A DNA stretch of 64,000 nt from Rhizoclosmatium globosum (GCA_002104985.1 MCGO01000080.1:119342-183341); one strand, 5' to 3'. Shown: positions 23,318 to 35,404, counted from the stretch's first letter. Translations and numbers: made by a program. The notes: a model not told the origin generated them from the sequence alone.

Positions 23318-24508
23318 ATGGACACCAGCACCTTTCTGATTCTAATCGAGAGCCTGTCACCCTTTCTATACCCCACAGAGCTCCTCAAACTTCTTTCTAC
23401 GAATCGGCTGGTTGGCTTCTCTGCTGCCAGGCTCAAGTCACTCTCTAAGGTTGTTGTGGTTGTGCCAAAGGACGAAGATTGCCAGTCCGTTGCTGATCGG
23501 TTTTCGAGCATTGTTCATTCAATACGCTATGTCAAACTAAAGCTGAGGAGTATCGATGTGGAAGGCTTTGGAGCGGTCGAAGCGATTACGAATGTGTTCC
23601 CAAATCTTCATGGCTTCACTGCACCCTGTCTCAGCATTGATTCATGGTTAACGAAGCGACAGACAATCCGCGAACTGGATGTATCAGACTTTTCACCATA
23701 TCGATCTAATCTGACAACGCTACTTCAAATACCTCTAATCTTTCCAAACTTGGAGTCATTGTCATTTGCGAAGTCTCTCGTGCAAGATATATCGCCTCTA
23801 ATTAGTGTGCCTACTTTGAAGCATCTTTCACTGTCCAACACTCGCGTTCATGATTTGACGCCTCTCAAACACCTGATTGATTTGGTCTCACTGGATTTGG
23901 GACATTCACAAGTAACAGACATAAGTGCCTTGTGTGGTTTACAAAAGCTCGAGTCGATTTCACTGGATTATGTGGCCTGTCTTGACTTCTCTCCTCTTCA
24001 ATCACTTAAATTACTTCGAAAACTCAGGATGAGAAATTGCTGCTGTCTGTCCTTTGACTTTCTCCGAGGACTTTGCTTTCTAGAATACCTTGATATCAGT
24101 TTCCACTTTATTTCCGATGTCGGATTCCTGCAAAAAGTGCCAACACTTCGACATCTTGAAGCCTCACTTCCCAATATCCACGACGCGTCTGCGATCCGGC
24201 ATCTGCCTCTCCTTCAATCGCTTAATTTGTCGAACTCGAAAATTGACAACATCGAGTTTTTGCGGGATATGACGAACCTCACTTCGTTGGATATTGCAAG
24301 AACGAATGTCGCGGACTTGACTCCTCTTCTCTCCAATCACTTTATGCACTCCCTCCGCGTCTTACAACTCTCGTTTACAAAGATACGTCCTGAATCTGTT
24401 GATGTATTGATCCAGTTGAACCAACTCCGCGTTCTAAACTTAAGAGGAACGAAAGTCTCTGTCGCACCACTTGCTTCGCTATGCAATCTACAAGAACTAT
24501 TAACTTAA
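23318..24508 (+). CDS. Internalin-type LRR protein
   Basis: Single exon, 396 aa. After an F-box-like N-terminal helix set (SPFLYPTELLKLLSTNRLVG) there are about ten LRRs of the 22-residue internalin type (LKHLSLSNTRVHDLTPLKHL; LTSLDIARTNVADLTPLL). This differs from the plant-type repeats in the gene at 19115 and the short repeats at 12959. No signal peptide or TM segment is seen. It is convergent with the acid phosphatase gene, 124 bp away. Function unknown; probably protein-protein recognition. Confidence 0.7.
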   Translation: MDTSTFLILIESLSPFLYPTELLKLLSTNRLVGFSAARLKSLSKVVVVVPKDEDCQSVADRFSSIVHSIRYVKLKLRSIDVEGFGAVEAITNVFPNLHGFTAPCLSIDSWLTKRQTIRELDVSDFSPYRSNLTTLLQIPLIFPNLESLSFAKSLVQDISPLISVPTLKHLSLSNTRVHDLTPLKHLIDLVSLDLGHSQVTDISALCGLQKLESISLDYVACLDFSPLQSLKLLRKLRMRNCCCLSFDFLRGLCFLEYLDISFHFISDVGFLQKVPTLRHLEASLPNIHDASAIRHLPLLQSLNLSNSKIDNIEFLRDMTNLTSLDIARTNVADLTPLLSNHFMHSLRVLQLSFTKIRPESVDVLIQLNQLRVLNLRGTKVSVAPLASLCNLQELLT

Positions 24509-24632
24509 ATAAATGACTATTTTAAAAATCTGGGCTGCAGTGGAATCGCTTGTTGAGTATAAGTATAAGAGTATACTATTTGTCTACTTTATTTTCACGT
24601 CATTTAACTTTCAAGATTCTCATCAGACCGCC

Positions 24633-26182
24633 TTACTGACAAACAAAGCCACAAATATCGTAAATGGAATCAACGCATGGAGCCTTGTTATTTCCCCAGT
24701 GAACATTAACACAATATGGGTACGCGTTTCCGATGGCTGTAAGACAACCAGACTTATCACAAGAGGGGTCCAAAGCAGAGCCGGTTGAACATGGATCATG
24801 AGCACATTTTTTGCCTTGGTTCCACTTTGCTGGGTTTATTGTTGGACCTGTTTGAGTAGTGGTAGTGGTGGTAGTGGTGGTAGTGGTTGTTGTTGTAGAT
24901 GTTGTCTTAGTTTTAGAAGACGTGACTAATGATGTCTTTGCGATGGAAACTGTGGTTGAGGTCGGAGTAATGGCTTTGGTAGTGCTGGTAGTGGTGCTGG
25001 TTTTGGTGTTCACGACGGAGGTGGTTGCCGGAAGAGGCGCCAGACTGAAATGAACTGACGCATCGGTTGGAGAAGTCAGGTACGTTTTATCAGGAACAAC
25101 GCCGGAGACTGGAACACGTGCAGGCACAGACAAAGATCCAACTAAAGTTCCTGAAGAAGTAATCCAATCAACTTGAATCTGGTTCTTATTGATTCTCAAG
25201 TGCGAAAAGCCGAGACTAGCTTCTAAAGATTGGTCGGTTGTCAATTGAGCACTGAAAGACGTGTCCACAGGTGCACAGTATGAGCTAACTTGACCTCCGG
25301 AGCCAGACTGAACCTGCAACGTCTTTCCATTGTTGGTAACATATCCAGCCATAGAATGACTGTGTCCATTCATATACGCGCTAACGTTCCATTTGTTCAA
25401 AATCGCAAGCAGAGCTTGAAGGTCTGGTGACGAGTCTTTACCCCCACAAGTGTAGGTTGGATGGTGTCCCACAACGATAATGTACTGATCGTTGTTTGCT
25501 TGGGCAATCGCGTTTTCAATCCAGGCGAGCTGCTTTTTGTTGGTTTTGGCGGATGTGGACCACCCCATTGCCTGGAAATTCTGGTCCATAGCATTCTTTG
25601 ATCCTCCCGCATTGTACGCAAGGAAATCCGTTTCGATGAATAGGAAAGTTGCGAACACTCCTGTGTCGATTTGCACACGCTTCGTGTAGAAAAAGTCTGG
25701 AAGAATCCAGTTTGGGTCTTGATACTCCAATTCGTAGATTTGAGAGTTAACTGTGTACCAATCATGGTTTCCTATTCGCGTATACCATGTTAGCAATCCT
25801 CGTTTTGCTGACAACTTGTTTTACCAAGAACGGACCACCAAGGCAAGCTCTTGATCGAGTCACCATTGTACACGTTCTTCCAGTAAGAAGCAAACTTGGG
25901 ATCGTTTACAGCCTGCACAGCTTCATAGGATGCTTGGCCTTGGTAGAAGTTGTCTCCAAGATTGATGATCGCGGACGGCTGCGTCTTGGCAGCCCAAATG
26001 TTCATCTGAGCGGCAACGGCTGTCTGGTCGCTGTTGTCTGTTCCCCAATCTCCAACGATCAAAGCGTCAAAAGCTGGACCTGGGAGGAGGGTGAATGGTG
26101 CCGCTGTGTTAACTCCAGCTGCAGGCAAGGCATAAACAGTGGAGGCAGCCGTGAGGACAAGACCAATAAGGTAAGCGTTCAT
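24633..26182 (-). CDS. Secreted purple acid phosphatase (TRAP type)
   Basis: Exons are 26182..25825 and 25771..24633 (53-nt intron inside the GNHD motif), giving 498 aa. It begins with a signal peptide (AYLIGLVLTAASTVYA). All metal-ligand blocks of purple acid phosphatase are present in order: GDWG, GDNFY, GNHDW, GHHPTY and NGHSHS. The size of the core fits the small ACP5-like class. After the catalytic domain comes a Thr-rich linker with a run of about 16 Thr, probably O-glycosylated. The C-terminal 60-residue Cys-rich module (KKCAHDPCSTG ... CGFVCQ) has eight or more Cys and may bind wall or substrate. It would release phosphate from esters outside the cell, supporting phosphate scavenging by a saprotroph. 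Confidence 0.88.
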
Positions 26183-27517
26183 TGGTAGACTACTTTTCTT
26201 TGGGACTTAATTTGGCGTGTGCCCTCGTCTGTCCATTTCAAGTTCAAGCCGACAAGAATGCAATCATTTCTAAACAAAATGAAACAAAAGAAATCGTATT
26301 TTGTAGAAGAGTGAAAATGATATGACGTGAACTTGAGCAGTTTTAGTATCTGAGTCAGTGCGTGGCCTCTTTCCTGCTGCGTGCCCTTTTATTTAATCAA
26401 CAGTTGATATTTCTTAAAACCAAGACTTACGTGGCAATAACTCATCTTTCTGCTGTAATCAACATATCTTTGTTCAAACAAGGAAAACGTTTCAATTCAG
26501 TCTCTTCTCCTCTTGATTGCAACTGGAACTGATTTAACTGAGCGAGCTTTACGAATTTGCGCCGCTTTCAGCGTGTTTAGTTTTCAAAATCCACAATATA
26601 CATTTGTCTGTCTTTTAAAGGTTCCAACGCATGCGGAAAATTGATATATGAAAAATCATGTCCAAATACAACTGCAAGAATCAAGAATTCGATTTACCGA
26701 TTATATTCCTGTATTAAACTGAGGGTGGAGCAACAAATACGGACCAGACGAATTGAGGTACCCATCGGGACACTTGCAAACTAGGAGGCGCTTTACTTTT
26801 CGCGCCAGTTAATGTTGCATATTAAGTTAAAAGGGATCTTTGTGCATTTAATTAAACGGCAATTGACAACAAAATCGGTGACTTAATCTGTATTGCCTGG
26901 GTTTGGTTAGCACATAATCTTCAATGTCGCTATACGCGCTGAACTAGATGATAGTACAACAAGGACAAAGGCATAAATGGAAATGGTTCCAAACCAGCAA
27001 TTATTCAAGCCGTATAGTCCTGCAAGAAAAAAGATGATCGCTTGTCCAGCTCAAATGGATTTGCTTGCTGTCTGGATTAAGTCAAACCGCTCTCTGGAGA
27101 GTTAAGTTATCATCCAGACTATATTGTACTATTGGACATATGAATGCTGGAGGCCTGGATCTCTTGGTGATGCAAACTATATTCAAGACGTGTGGAAGTG
27201 GATATGACAACCCGATTTTGCACCATTATGAGGAGGATGTTTAAAAGAGAAAGAGAGCGAACTAGTTAAAGTACGCTTTTGGTATGAAACAGGATGGTCA
27301 CTTATCTGCTTTTAATCCCCACGGATTTTGCCAAGAAACATTTGCTTCCCGAGGAATGATAAAACAAATGGGTAAACGTTGTTGTTCTTTCGCTGATTTT
27401 GTGTGGACTGTTTTGGAGTTCTCCGTGGCTAGCCAGTCGAACATTGAACCAACCACACCCATTACAAAACCAGCCGCGAATCTTCCTTTCTCTTTCCCAA
27501 AAACAATCACCAAACCA
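26183..27517. other. 1.3-kb non-coding spacer
   Basis: This is the largest gene-free interval of the window, between two divergently transcribed secreted-protein genes. I see no tRNA, snRNA, tandem repeat or convincing ORF. It is AT-rich with scattered short T-runs and presumably holds both promoters. Confidence 0.5.
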
Positions 27518-29571
27518 ATGCAACTCTTCACCTTTCTCGCGATCGCATCGACGCTCGCCTCTTCCGCGCCGGTGCCCGACTGGATGCAAGACCTGCACAA
27601 CAACGTGGTCGATGTGACGGGCATCCAGAACAACCAGCCATGCAAGGCCTCCGATCGCTGCGCAGGTGGATTCGTGTGTTGCGCTGTTCCTGGTGCTTCG
27701 GGGAAGATGGCCTGTATCGACAAGGATGGTGCGTTGATTCGTTTGAGTGTTCTGCTTGAATGCCATCTTAATCGTAATTAATAATAGCGTGTCCGTCTTC
27801 GGCTTCGCGTGCTGCAACTTCATCAACAACCAACAGCAACAGCACAACGAGTGCATCGGGTTCAGGTGGAAGCTCTGGCCAGCCTTCCGATGCTTGTTCA
27901 AAAGGTGCTGTCACCATCGCCAACATGTACTCAGCCTGCAAAATGGACGTGCAAACACTCATGAATAACCCATCATTTGTGCCGTCGCTCGACCAAGCCA
28001 CGTGTCTTTGTGCTGCCGTTAACCAGCAGAATCTTGGCTCTATTTTGAATAGCTGCTCAGGTCCAAACGACGGGGACGTTGCCTCGTCAGTTAAATCATT
28101 GCAACAAAGCTGTGGGCAGCTTTCTGGTTCTGGTAGTCCGCAACCAAACACTGGAAGTGCACAAGGTTCTTCCCAACCATCCCAAACTTGTGCCAACAGC
28201 GCCAACGGCTTAGCGAAAATCTACTCCGACTGCAAAATGGACTTCCAAACTATAACAAGCAATCCAAACTTCACTCCAACTCAAGACCAAGTCACGTGTA
28301 TCTGTTCTCCATCAAACATCCAAAGTTTCGGCGTGATTGCCAAGAGTTGTGCCGGACCCACTGATGGAGATGTCGCATCTTCTGTTACCGCTCTCCAACA
28401 AAGTTGTGCCCAGGTTGCGGGTGGTAACACTGGTACCAATACAACTAACACTGGAACCGTAAACAGTGCTGTTCCAGACTGGATCACTTGCAGAACAGGA
28501 GACACCTGTGCTACCAAAAACTTTGTTTGTTGTGTCGCACCGGATGATGTAGCTAGTGGTAAATCCACTTGTCGTCCTCAGACTTTCTGTTCAGCCAACG
28601 GAACTGGCAGCACTGGAAGCAATCAAAGCGGCAACACAATTGCAGACTGGATGACTTGTAAGAACGGTGATACTTGCAAAACCAATGGATTCACTTGTTG
28701 TGTTGCTCCTGAAGACACTCTTTCTGGAAAGTCTACTTGCCGTCCAAAAAGTTTCTGTTCTACTGGAAACGGCTCTACTACTGGAACCGGGACTGTTTCA
28801 GGGCAAGGAAACACTGGCACGAACAACCTCATTGCGGACTGGATGACTTGCCCCCGAGGAGTTGCAGACCTCTGTTCTACAAGCAGCTTCTCCTGCTGCA
28901 TCGCTCCAGACGACGTGTCCTCCAAAAAGTATACTTGCCGTCCTCCAGGATTCTGCGTAGCTGGTACAAGTGGACCCAACACTCAAGGACCCAAGGTTGT
29001 TTCTGACTGGCAGACTTGCCAAAAGGGCGACACATGTGCATCTTCTAGCTGGGTTTGTTGTGTGGCTCCAGCTGATACTCCTTCTGGAAAGTCTACTTGT
29101 CGTCCACAAAACTTTTGTGCCACCAATGGGCTTGTTGGTGGTTCTCCATCCAACGGACCATCAAGTGGACCATCAAGTGGACCATCCAACGGTCCGTCAA
29201 ATGGTCCGTCAAATGGTCCGTCAAATGGTCCATCTAACGGTCCATCTAACGGTCCATCTAACGGTCCGTCAAATGGTCCGTCAAATGGTCCATCTAACGG
29301 TCCATCTAACGGTCCATCTAACGGTCCATCTAACGGTCCATCTAACGGTCCATCTAACGGACCAAACGGACCTTCCAACGGAGTCGCAGCCAACACAGGT
29401 AACAGACTTCTATCCAACGAATGCATCAAAGATTCTTGGACTTGTGCTGGTGATGCAAAGACTATCCTCGTTTGTGGACAGTCTGGACAGGGCTTGAACT
29501 GGATTCCAGCCCAACAATGCCAATATGGAACATCATGTTACGATAACGGATCTGTTGTTCGTTGCATTTAA
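27518..29571 (+). CDS. Secreted modular Cys-rich protein with (PSNG)n linker
   Basis: Exons are 27518..27728 and 27788..29571 (59-nt intron), giving 664 aa. It starts with a signal peptide (QLFTFLAIASTLASSAP). One short Cys module follows, then two about 65-residue repeats (CKMDVQTLMNNPSF and CKMDFQTITSNPNF, each ending ...GDVASSV..LQQSC). Four about 40-residue repeats come next, built on DWxTCxxGDTC ... CCVAP ... STCRPxxFC. Next is a run of about 18 Pro-Ser-Asn-Gly units, and last a C-terminal Cys module (ECIKDSWTCAGDAKTILVCG). The layout of repeated disulfide modules, glycan-friendly linkers and a terminal carbohydrate-binding-like module suggests a cell-wall or extracellular matrix protein. 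No enzyme domain is present. Confidence 0.8.
29146..29382 (+). repeat. 12-bp coding minisatellite (PSNG repeats)
   Basis: Tandem 12-bp units of the form CCATCYAACGGT/CCGTCAAATGGT, about 18 copies, in frame inside the secreted Cys-rich gene. Two sequence variants alternate in blocks, which points to expansion by unequal exchange. Unit length is a multiple of three, so copy changes keep the frame. Confidence 0.9.
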
Positions 29572-29652
29572 TAAGTTTAAGGATCAATAAACGTGTATGT
29601 TGTTATACCCCACGAAAATCAGAATTGTCACTTCAATTTTCTGGACGACACT

Positions 29653-31905
29653 ATGACTGACCTCGCACCACCCGCAATCAATATCGAAGTCAGCAGTGCA
29701 GATGGCCACTCTCCAGCTCCATCAATAGGCCGTGGAGGATTGTCACCTATGCACAATGGGACGTCCGCAATGGGATCTTCACAAAATCTTCAAATGTCAG
29801 CTCTCTCCCTCAATCAGGGTCAAGGCGGTTCTAAATCTCCATTAGTAGCTGATGCTGGGGATCCACTTGATATGTTTGCGGGTATGAACGCCAAGGAACG
29901 CAGGATGGCACAGAGACGTTGTATCGCTGAAGATAAAGACTGGAACCTCGCTCTTGTGGAAAAACTATCCGAGCTCTGTCTTCGAGTTATCGTGACTAAC
30001 TTTGAAAGTATGTAGCCATTGTCGTGTTTGAGTTTCGGACGAGATACTGAATGGTATGAAACAGAATGTCACAAGTTTTTGAACGGAATCCCAACCAAAC
30101 ACCGTGAACGCGTTTTAAGCTCTATTTCCGTCAATCTTCCGTTAGCTATCGCTGCGAATTTGATTCCGGACGAGTCTTACTGGAAGCGGAGAGCAACTGC
30201 ACACTTTAAAAACTGCGATCCCAGCAACGCAAGCGTGAATCGTGCGATTGGGAATGGAATCGGAGGATTTGGTGGTGGTTTGATGGGTATTGCACCTTTG
30301 GTTGGACCTACGAAAGGAGCTCCAGTCCAAAACGATATTCCAAAGATTGGGTTGGCTGAATATCCCGTTAAAAGCTTAGAAGATATCTGGATGGGTTTCG
30401 GCGCCGCCTCGGCTCCTGAAACCTCAGCCGCACCTAATATAGCTCCTGCTGCTACTGCGGATAGCTTGGGGATTGGGTCGTTGAGTAGACAACTCAGTGG
30501 CTTGGATCAAAATGCAATTCGACAGAGCACAATCAACCAAACCAGTACAGGAGAAAAGCCATCTTCAAAAGGAGAGAAGTACATCAAGCCGAATGCAGTG
30601 GACGCTGGTCGATGGAAGACTCTGTTTTTCGAGTTGCACATCCAAAACCTGGTTGAAGCCATGTCCCCAAAAAAGATAGGAGGATTGGAGGAGATTGCAG
30701 GTATTTGTTTCGGGGTTTGACACCTTGGGGCTAAATCCCTAATTTAGAGCTTCAGCGAGAACTACGATTTGCAGCTCCGTTTCTCAGGAGACTCGATATT
30801 CGTCAATTAAAGCCAACTGAACCATTAGAAGGAGAAGTTGTCAAGTCCACAGACCCGCCATCGGACCACATGGATGTGACATTACTTGTTGGTGAACTGG
30901 TGTACCTGCGAGACTTGAAGATTTACTACGGTGTACGAGATTGTGGTATCAATTTCTCCTGGAAGCTCTTTGGAATGACTCTGAATGATTGCCTGAATTT
31001 GTGTAATGCGATCAAACTGACTTCCAGTTTGGAAACGCTTGTTATTCAAGCATCTGGAATCGACGATGATCGAGCTCGTTTGATCTCATCTGCTTTACTG
31101 GAAAATAAGACTATCAAGAAGCTTGGTACGTGTATTTTTAGATATTGATCTTTGTACTAACACGGTTTAGATTTGTCCCACAACAAAATTGGAGACTCAG
31201 GCGCTAGAGGAATCGCAAAAGTTCTTGCGTCACCGACATGTCTCCTCACGCACTTGGACATATCGAATAATCAGATTAAGCAAGAGGGGGCACATTCAAT
31301 TGGAAAGGCACTGCAGATCAACTTGACTTTAATCCACCTCAACCTCAGAATGAATCGTCTTGGAGATGCGGGAGGTGCTGACTTCTGCATGTGCCTCGCA
31401 AAGACTGTCGCTCTGTCGCCAAACTACAAACCACCTCCACCACCTGCACCAATGCCGATTATCGAAGGCGAGCTTCCTGTCATCAAAAAAGTCCCATCGC
31501 CTTTCGTTCCTTCTAACCTTTGCTCTTTGGATATGGCGAGTAACGCGCTCGGAATGGAAACCGTACAAGCGTTGTGTGTTCTGTTAAAGAAGGGAGGGAA
31601 GAACTTGAAGTATCTGGATTTCAGTTGCAACAAACTTGGAGATGGAACGCCCAAAACTCCTGGTGGATCCGTGTTGCCTGGCGGGAAACCTCAGGCTGGT
31701 GCTCGACCAGAAAAGGAGCAGGATTTAGCTGGAAAGATGTTGTTCGAAGCTGTCAGTCAAAACAAGGTAAGCCTCTTTGCTTTTGTATCCTTTACAATTA
31801 AACTCTTGTCAGTATATCACGCATTTTGATATTAGGGTGACTGAACTTTCAAATGAACATATGATTGCAATCAAGGGAATTATCGCCGAGAATTGTGCCC
31901 AGTGA
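29653..31905 (+). CDS. TCTE1: TCTE1/DRC5-like dynein regulatory complex subunit
   Basis: Exons are 29653..30007, 30065..30700, 30748..31125, 31171..31766 and 31813..31905, giving 685 aa. The N-terminus is disordered; a helical part follows (CHKFLNGIPTKHRERVL). From about residue 400 there is the family-typical segment YYGVRDCGINFSWKLFGMT and then NLR/RanGAP-type LRRs (LDLSHNKIGDSGARGI, HLDISNNQIKQEGA). TCTE1/DRC5 is a subunit of the nexin-dynein regulatory complex on axonemal doublet microtubules, so this gene implies a motile flagellum. A Pro-rich loop interrupts the repeats. It lies just upstream of the U6 gene and KAP3. Confidence 0.8.
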
Positions 31906-32080
31906 ATGTTTTACTGTCACATCTATTCATTCGTCTTGTTATCAAATAAAGTACCCTGTTTTACGTTTGGTTGGTCTCTGGTTGCGCAGTTACACGGACT
32001 GCGCACAAAGCAATCCCAAAATCATTTTTACACATCAAGAAAAAGAGTCTGATAAGCGGGACAGGCACTGAAGGTAGATG

Positions 32081-32118
32081 TCCACACTTGGCTTCGGCCT
32101 TGCTGTGTGACACATATG

Positions 32119-32149
<31 letters not shown>

Positions 32150-32214
32150 GGCTCCCTGTGTAAGGATGACACGCATATCTTGAGTGGATGCCGGTTCGCC
32201 GGTAATATTTTTTG
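32081..32214 (+). ncRNA. U6: U6 spliceosomal snRNA
   Basis: The invariant core ATTGGAACGATACAGAGAAG is followed by ATTAGCATGGC and AAGGATGACACGC, so the ACAGAGA box, the AGC triad and the internal stem-loop are all present. A 5' hairpin (CACAC ... GGCTTCGGCC ... GTGTG) precedes it. The 3' end has a short hairpin (GCCGGTTCGCCGG) and then T6 at 32209-32214, a Pol III terminator. At about 134 nt it is longer than the usual 100-110 nt. One extra base lies in the internal stem-loop compared with the human sequence. The 5' end is inferred from the hairpin and may be off by a few bases. Confidence 0.93.
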
Positions 32215-32607
32215 TGTGGTGTTGACTTGTGGTTGGTTGCATTGGTAAAATGAACTGCATTCAGTCAGTACAATGGGATATCACTTTTACTTTGTTAAAG
32301 TACCTTTATTAAAAGTTTGAGACAGCAGTTTGTGCTCTTGGACATCACACTGCCCTTGATGGGTTTGCTCGATGTATGTGGATTTTCTTTGCTTGGTGAC
32401 AATTCCAAGTCAAGACTGCCATCAACCTCCCTACACATTCTTAAGTCCGATATAACGGGAAACCCTTAGTACATCAATCTTATAGTTGGAGCGCCTCTTC
32501 CCTTACTTTAACGTTAGCCCCTGATCATCCAAAACTTCTGGCGAAACGAGCCACAACGATCGACCACTGTACCACAATTGAGCCTCATATAATCAACTTG
32601 AACTGAA
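32215..32607. other. Spacer between U6 and KAP3
   Basis: No ORF or RNA gene recognised in these 393 bp; it should contain the KAP3 promoter. Confidence 0.4.
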
Positions 32608-35404
32608 ATGGCTGAAGAATCGGCTAAAAGGTTCCTGACTTTGTCACTTCATTGTGCCCTAACCTCGAGTGCTGCAGGAAGATCACTTTCGTCTCAACAG
32701 AAGTCCATCCAAACGAGAGTGCAATCGTTGTTAACTACTATTTGCAGCTAATATCTGTGAGTGATAATGGGAAACAGACTCCCGGTGAACGGAAGGCGAT
32801 GCAGAAGAGGTATTTCGTCAAACTTGAACCCAAGACTTAGATCTAACCCACGCAAACCAATCGTTTCTCAGCATCAAAGTACGAGTATCCGAAGATTCCG
32901 ATATAACAGCGATCGCACGTGAGATTATTGAAAAGTACCCAAAACTGATTCCAGCCATAAAAATGAGGGATTTGGAATCGAGTTTGATCCAACTACAATC
33001 GCGAGGTGGATCTATTCCTGACGTGAGGGCAAAAAGCAGGAATGATGATGAAGTTGGTGCTATGGCTATGAACGCGTCGAATATGTTGGAATCATACACC
33101 AGAAATCGAATATCCTCTGGAAAGGTGGTGTATTTATCCTTCAATTTACGTTGAACATTTAAAACAGGAAGAAAACGCGTCTCTTGATATGATTGAGCAG
33201 TATATTGAAGGTCTTTATGAAGACATGCCCGATAAAATAGCTTCAACTCGAAATATTCTGTCCTTGGCCAAAAATCCTCAAAATTTAGATATTTTGATGG
33301 ATAATGGTATGTGATGATGTTCGAAGGTGTTGACTGATGCCAATCGACTTTAGAATCGCTTATATCGGCAATATCTCGTGTACTTCGAGAAGACAACAAG
33401 AAATCAATGGAGCTTGTTACGAATATCATATATATCTTCTTTTGTTTCTCCAACTTTCCGCAATACCATCCGTTCATTACAGCTAACAAGGTCGGCGATA
33501 TGTGTCTCCGAATCACGGATCAAGAGCTGAACAGATTCAATTTGTGGTCTACAGACCTCCAGAAGCTAGAAACAAAGTGTATACAGTCTCCAAATAATGA
33601 AGCGTTGAATAGGGATCTGGAAAAAGAGCATCGAAAGTTTCAAGCTATGATTCGGAAACAGGATCAGCTCCTATTTGTTTGCTTCCACTTGCTTCTAAAT
33701 CTTGCGGAGGACTTGAGTATTGAAGTAAAGATGGTGCGAAGGGATATAGTGAGATATTTAATGACTATCCTGGATCGCGAAACACCCGAATTACTAGTCT
33801 TGACAATGACTTTCCTCAAAAAACTATCAATTTTTAAGGAGAATAAGGACGAGTTAGTTCAGGTGGGCTTTCTTCGCAATTTGATTCATTAATTGACGTA
33901 TTCCCAACAGTCTGATTCAACGTTCACAAAGCTAGAGAAGATTCTCTGCATAGAAAACGCACCTGTCCAGGGTTTAGCTCTGAAGCTCCTCCTCAACCTA
34001 TCCCACGATAAAGCTTTCCGAACCACAATGATACGAAATGGATGCCTCTCGAAAATCGTAGACCTCCTATCCTCCAAAACACACGTTATACTCACACTTC
34101 AGCTTCTATATCAACTCAGTATTGATGATGCAAATCGCGATCTCATGACAGTTGATGGTGTCGTCCCTCTCGTACTCAAAATGGTGTTGGAATACAAAGG
34201 GGAGAAAGTTAACACAGAGCTAATGGCTGTCGCTATCAACTTGGCGACAAGTCGGCGAAACGCGGAAGTGATGGTTGATGACAGCGGACTTAAGTTTTTG
34301 GTTCGGAGAGTCTTGAAAACGAAAGACGTCTTGATTCTCAAGATGTTACGGAATATTTCTATGCATGAGGGGGATATCAAGTTCATGTTTTTGGTAATTA
34401 CTGGTTATTATTTTCTTACTTAGTCTCAAGTGCGTTTCAGGACTATATTGACGAACTCATGATCCTCCTCCTCAAAAACGTGTCCAATCCTGACGTTTTC
34501 GTCGAAGTGATGGGAATTGTTGGCAACCTCACGATTCCTGATTTTGACTTTGCGAAACTGGCACAAGCTTATGGACTTGTGGATTTGGTGCAAAAGAAAC
34601 TTGCAAGCGCTGTCGCTGCTGCATCTGAGCAGCGATCGAAGCATGAAAAGAAGCGATCTAAGCGTGGAGATCGGGACAGAGATGAGGACGATGAAGAAGA
34701 AGGGCGTAATTGGGAAGGATTAATGGAGAATGATGACATCACATTGGAAGCTATAATTCTTTTGGGAACGATGCTTCATGACGAAAATATTGCTCCAATG
34801 GTTGCCAAGACTGAAACTATTCAACTCCTGATGGACCTAATGATTAGTTAAGTTGCCATGGGTTTATATTTAGTTCAATAGCGAAACATACTGAAACTCT
34901 TTCAAATTTAAAGTCAAAGAAGAAGACGACGAAATAGTCCTCCAAATAATCTACTGCATCTACCACTTCCTCCTCTACGACTCTACGCGCCAGATCCTAA
35001 TCTCGAAAACCCAAGTCGTCTCTTACCTAATCGACCTCCTCTACGACCGAAACCACGCGATCCGAAAACTCTGCGACACATGCCTTGACATCATTTCCGA
35101 AATCAATGAAGACTGGATCAAAAAAATCAAACACCAAAAGTTTCAGTGGCATAACAGTGAATACCTCTCAGTAATGGCGGAGCTACTTGTGGAGCAGGAA
35201 GCAGCGGCAGCGGCTGCCGCAGCGCATCAGCGAGGTGCAAAAAACGGGGGAGGAAAGGGAGGGGTTCGTGGAGACGTGGGTGGAAGAAAAGTCGCACTTG
35301 GAGGGAATACTTATTATTCTGGATTGGACGAGACTGATTCTTCGGAGGAAGAAGAGTTTGTGCGTCAGATTGGGGGGACGAGTGCGATTTTGGATGGGCC
35401 GTGA
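32608..35404 (+). CDS. KIFAP3: Kinesin-associated protein 3 (KAP3)
   Basis: Eight exons: 32608..32630, 32678..32809, 32872..33124, 33168..33306, 33354..33862, 33911..34393, 34441..34846 and 34914..35404, giving 811 aa in one frame. Family hallmarks are EVHPNESAIVVNY near the start, the TNIIYIFFCFSNFPQYHPFI and VGDMCLRITDQEL segments, armadillo repeats in the middle, and IRKLCDTCLDIISE ... WHNSEYL near the end. KAP3 joins the two motor chains of heterotrimeric kinesin-2, which drives anterograde intraflagellar transport. The first exon is only 23 nt and encodes eight residues. The C-terminus has an Ala/Gly-rich insert and an acidic tail. Finding it together with POC5 and DRC5 makes a flagellated life stage almost certain. 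Confidence 0.92.

Noticed and set aside
29146..29382. CRISPR-like array
   Set aside because: Units are contiguous 12-bp repeats without spacers, in frame in a coding exon of a eukaryote.
28983..29429. 148-codon minus-strand ORF rich in Gly-Pro-Leu-Asp
   Set aside because: It is the reverse reading of the 12-bp PSNG minisatellite.
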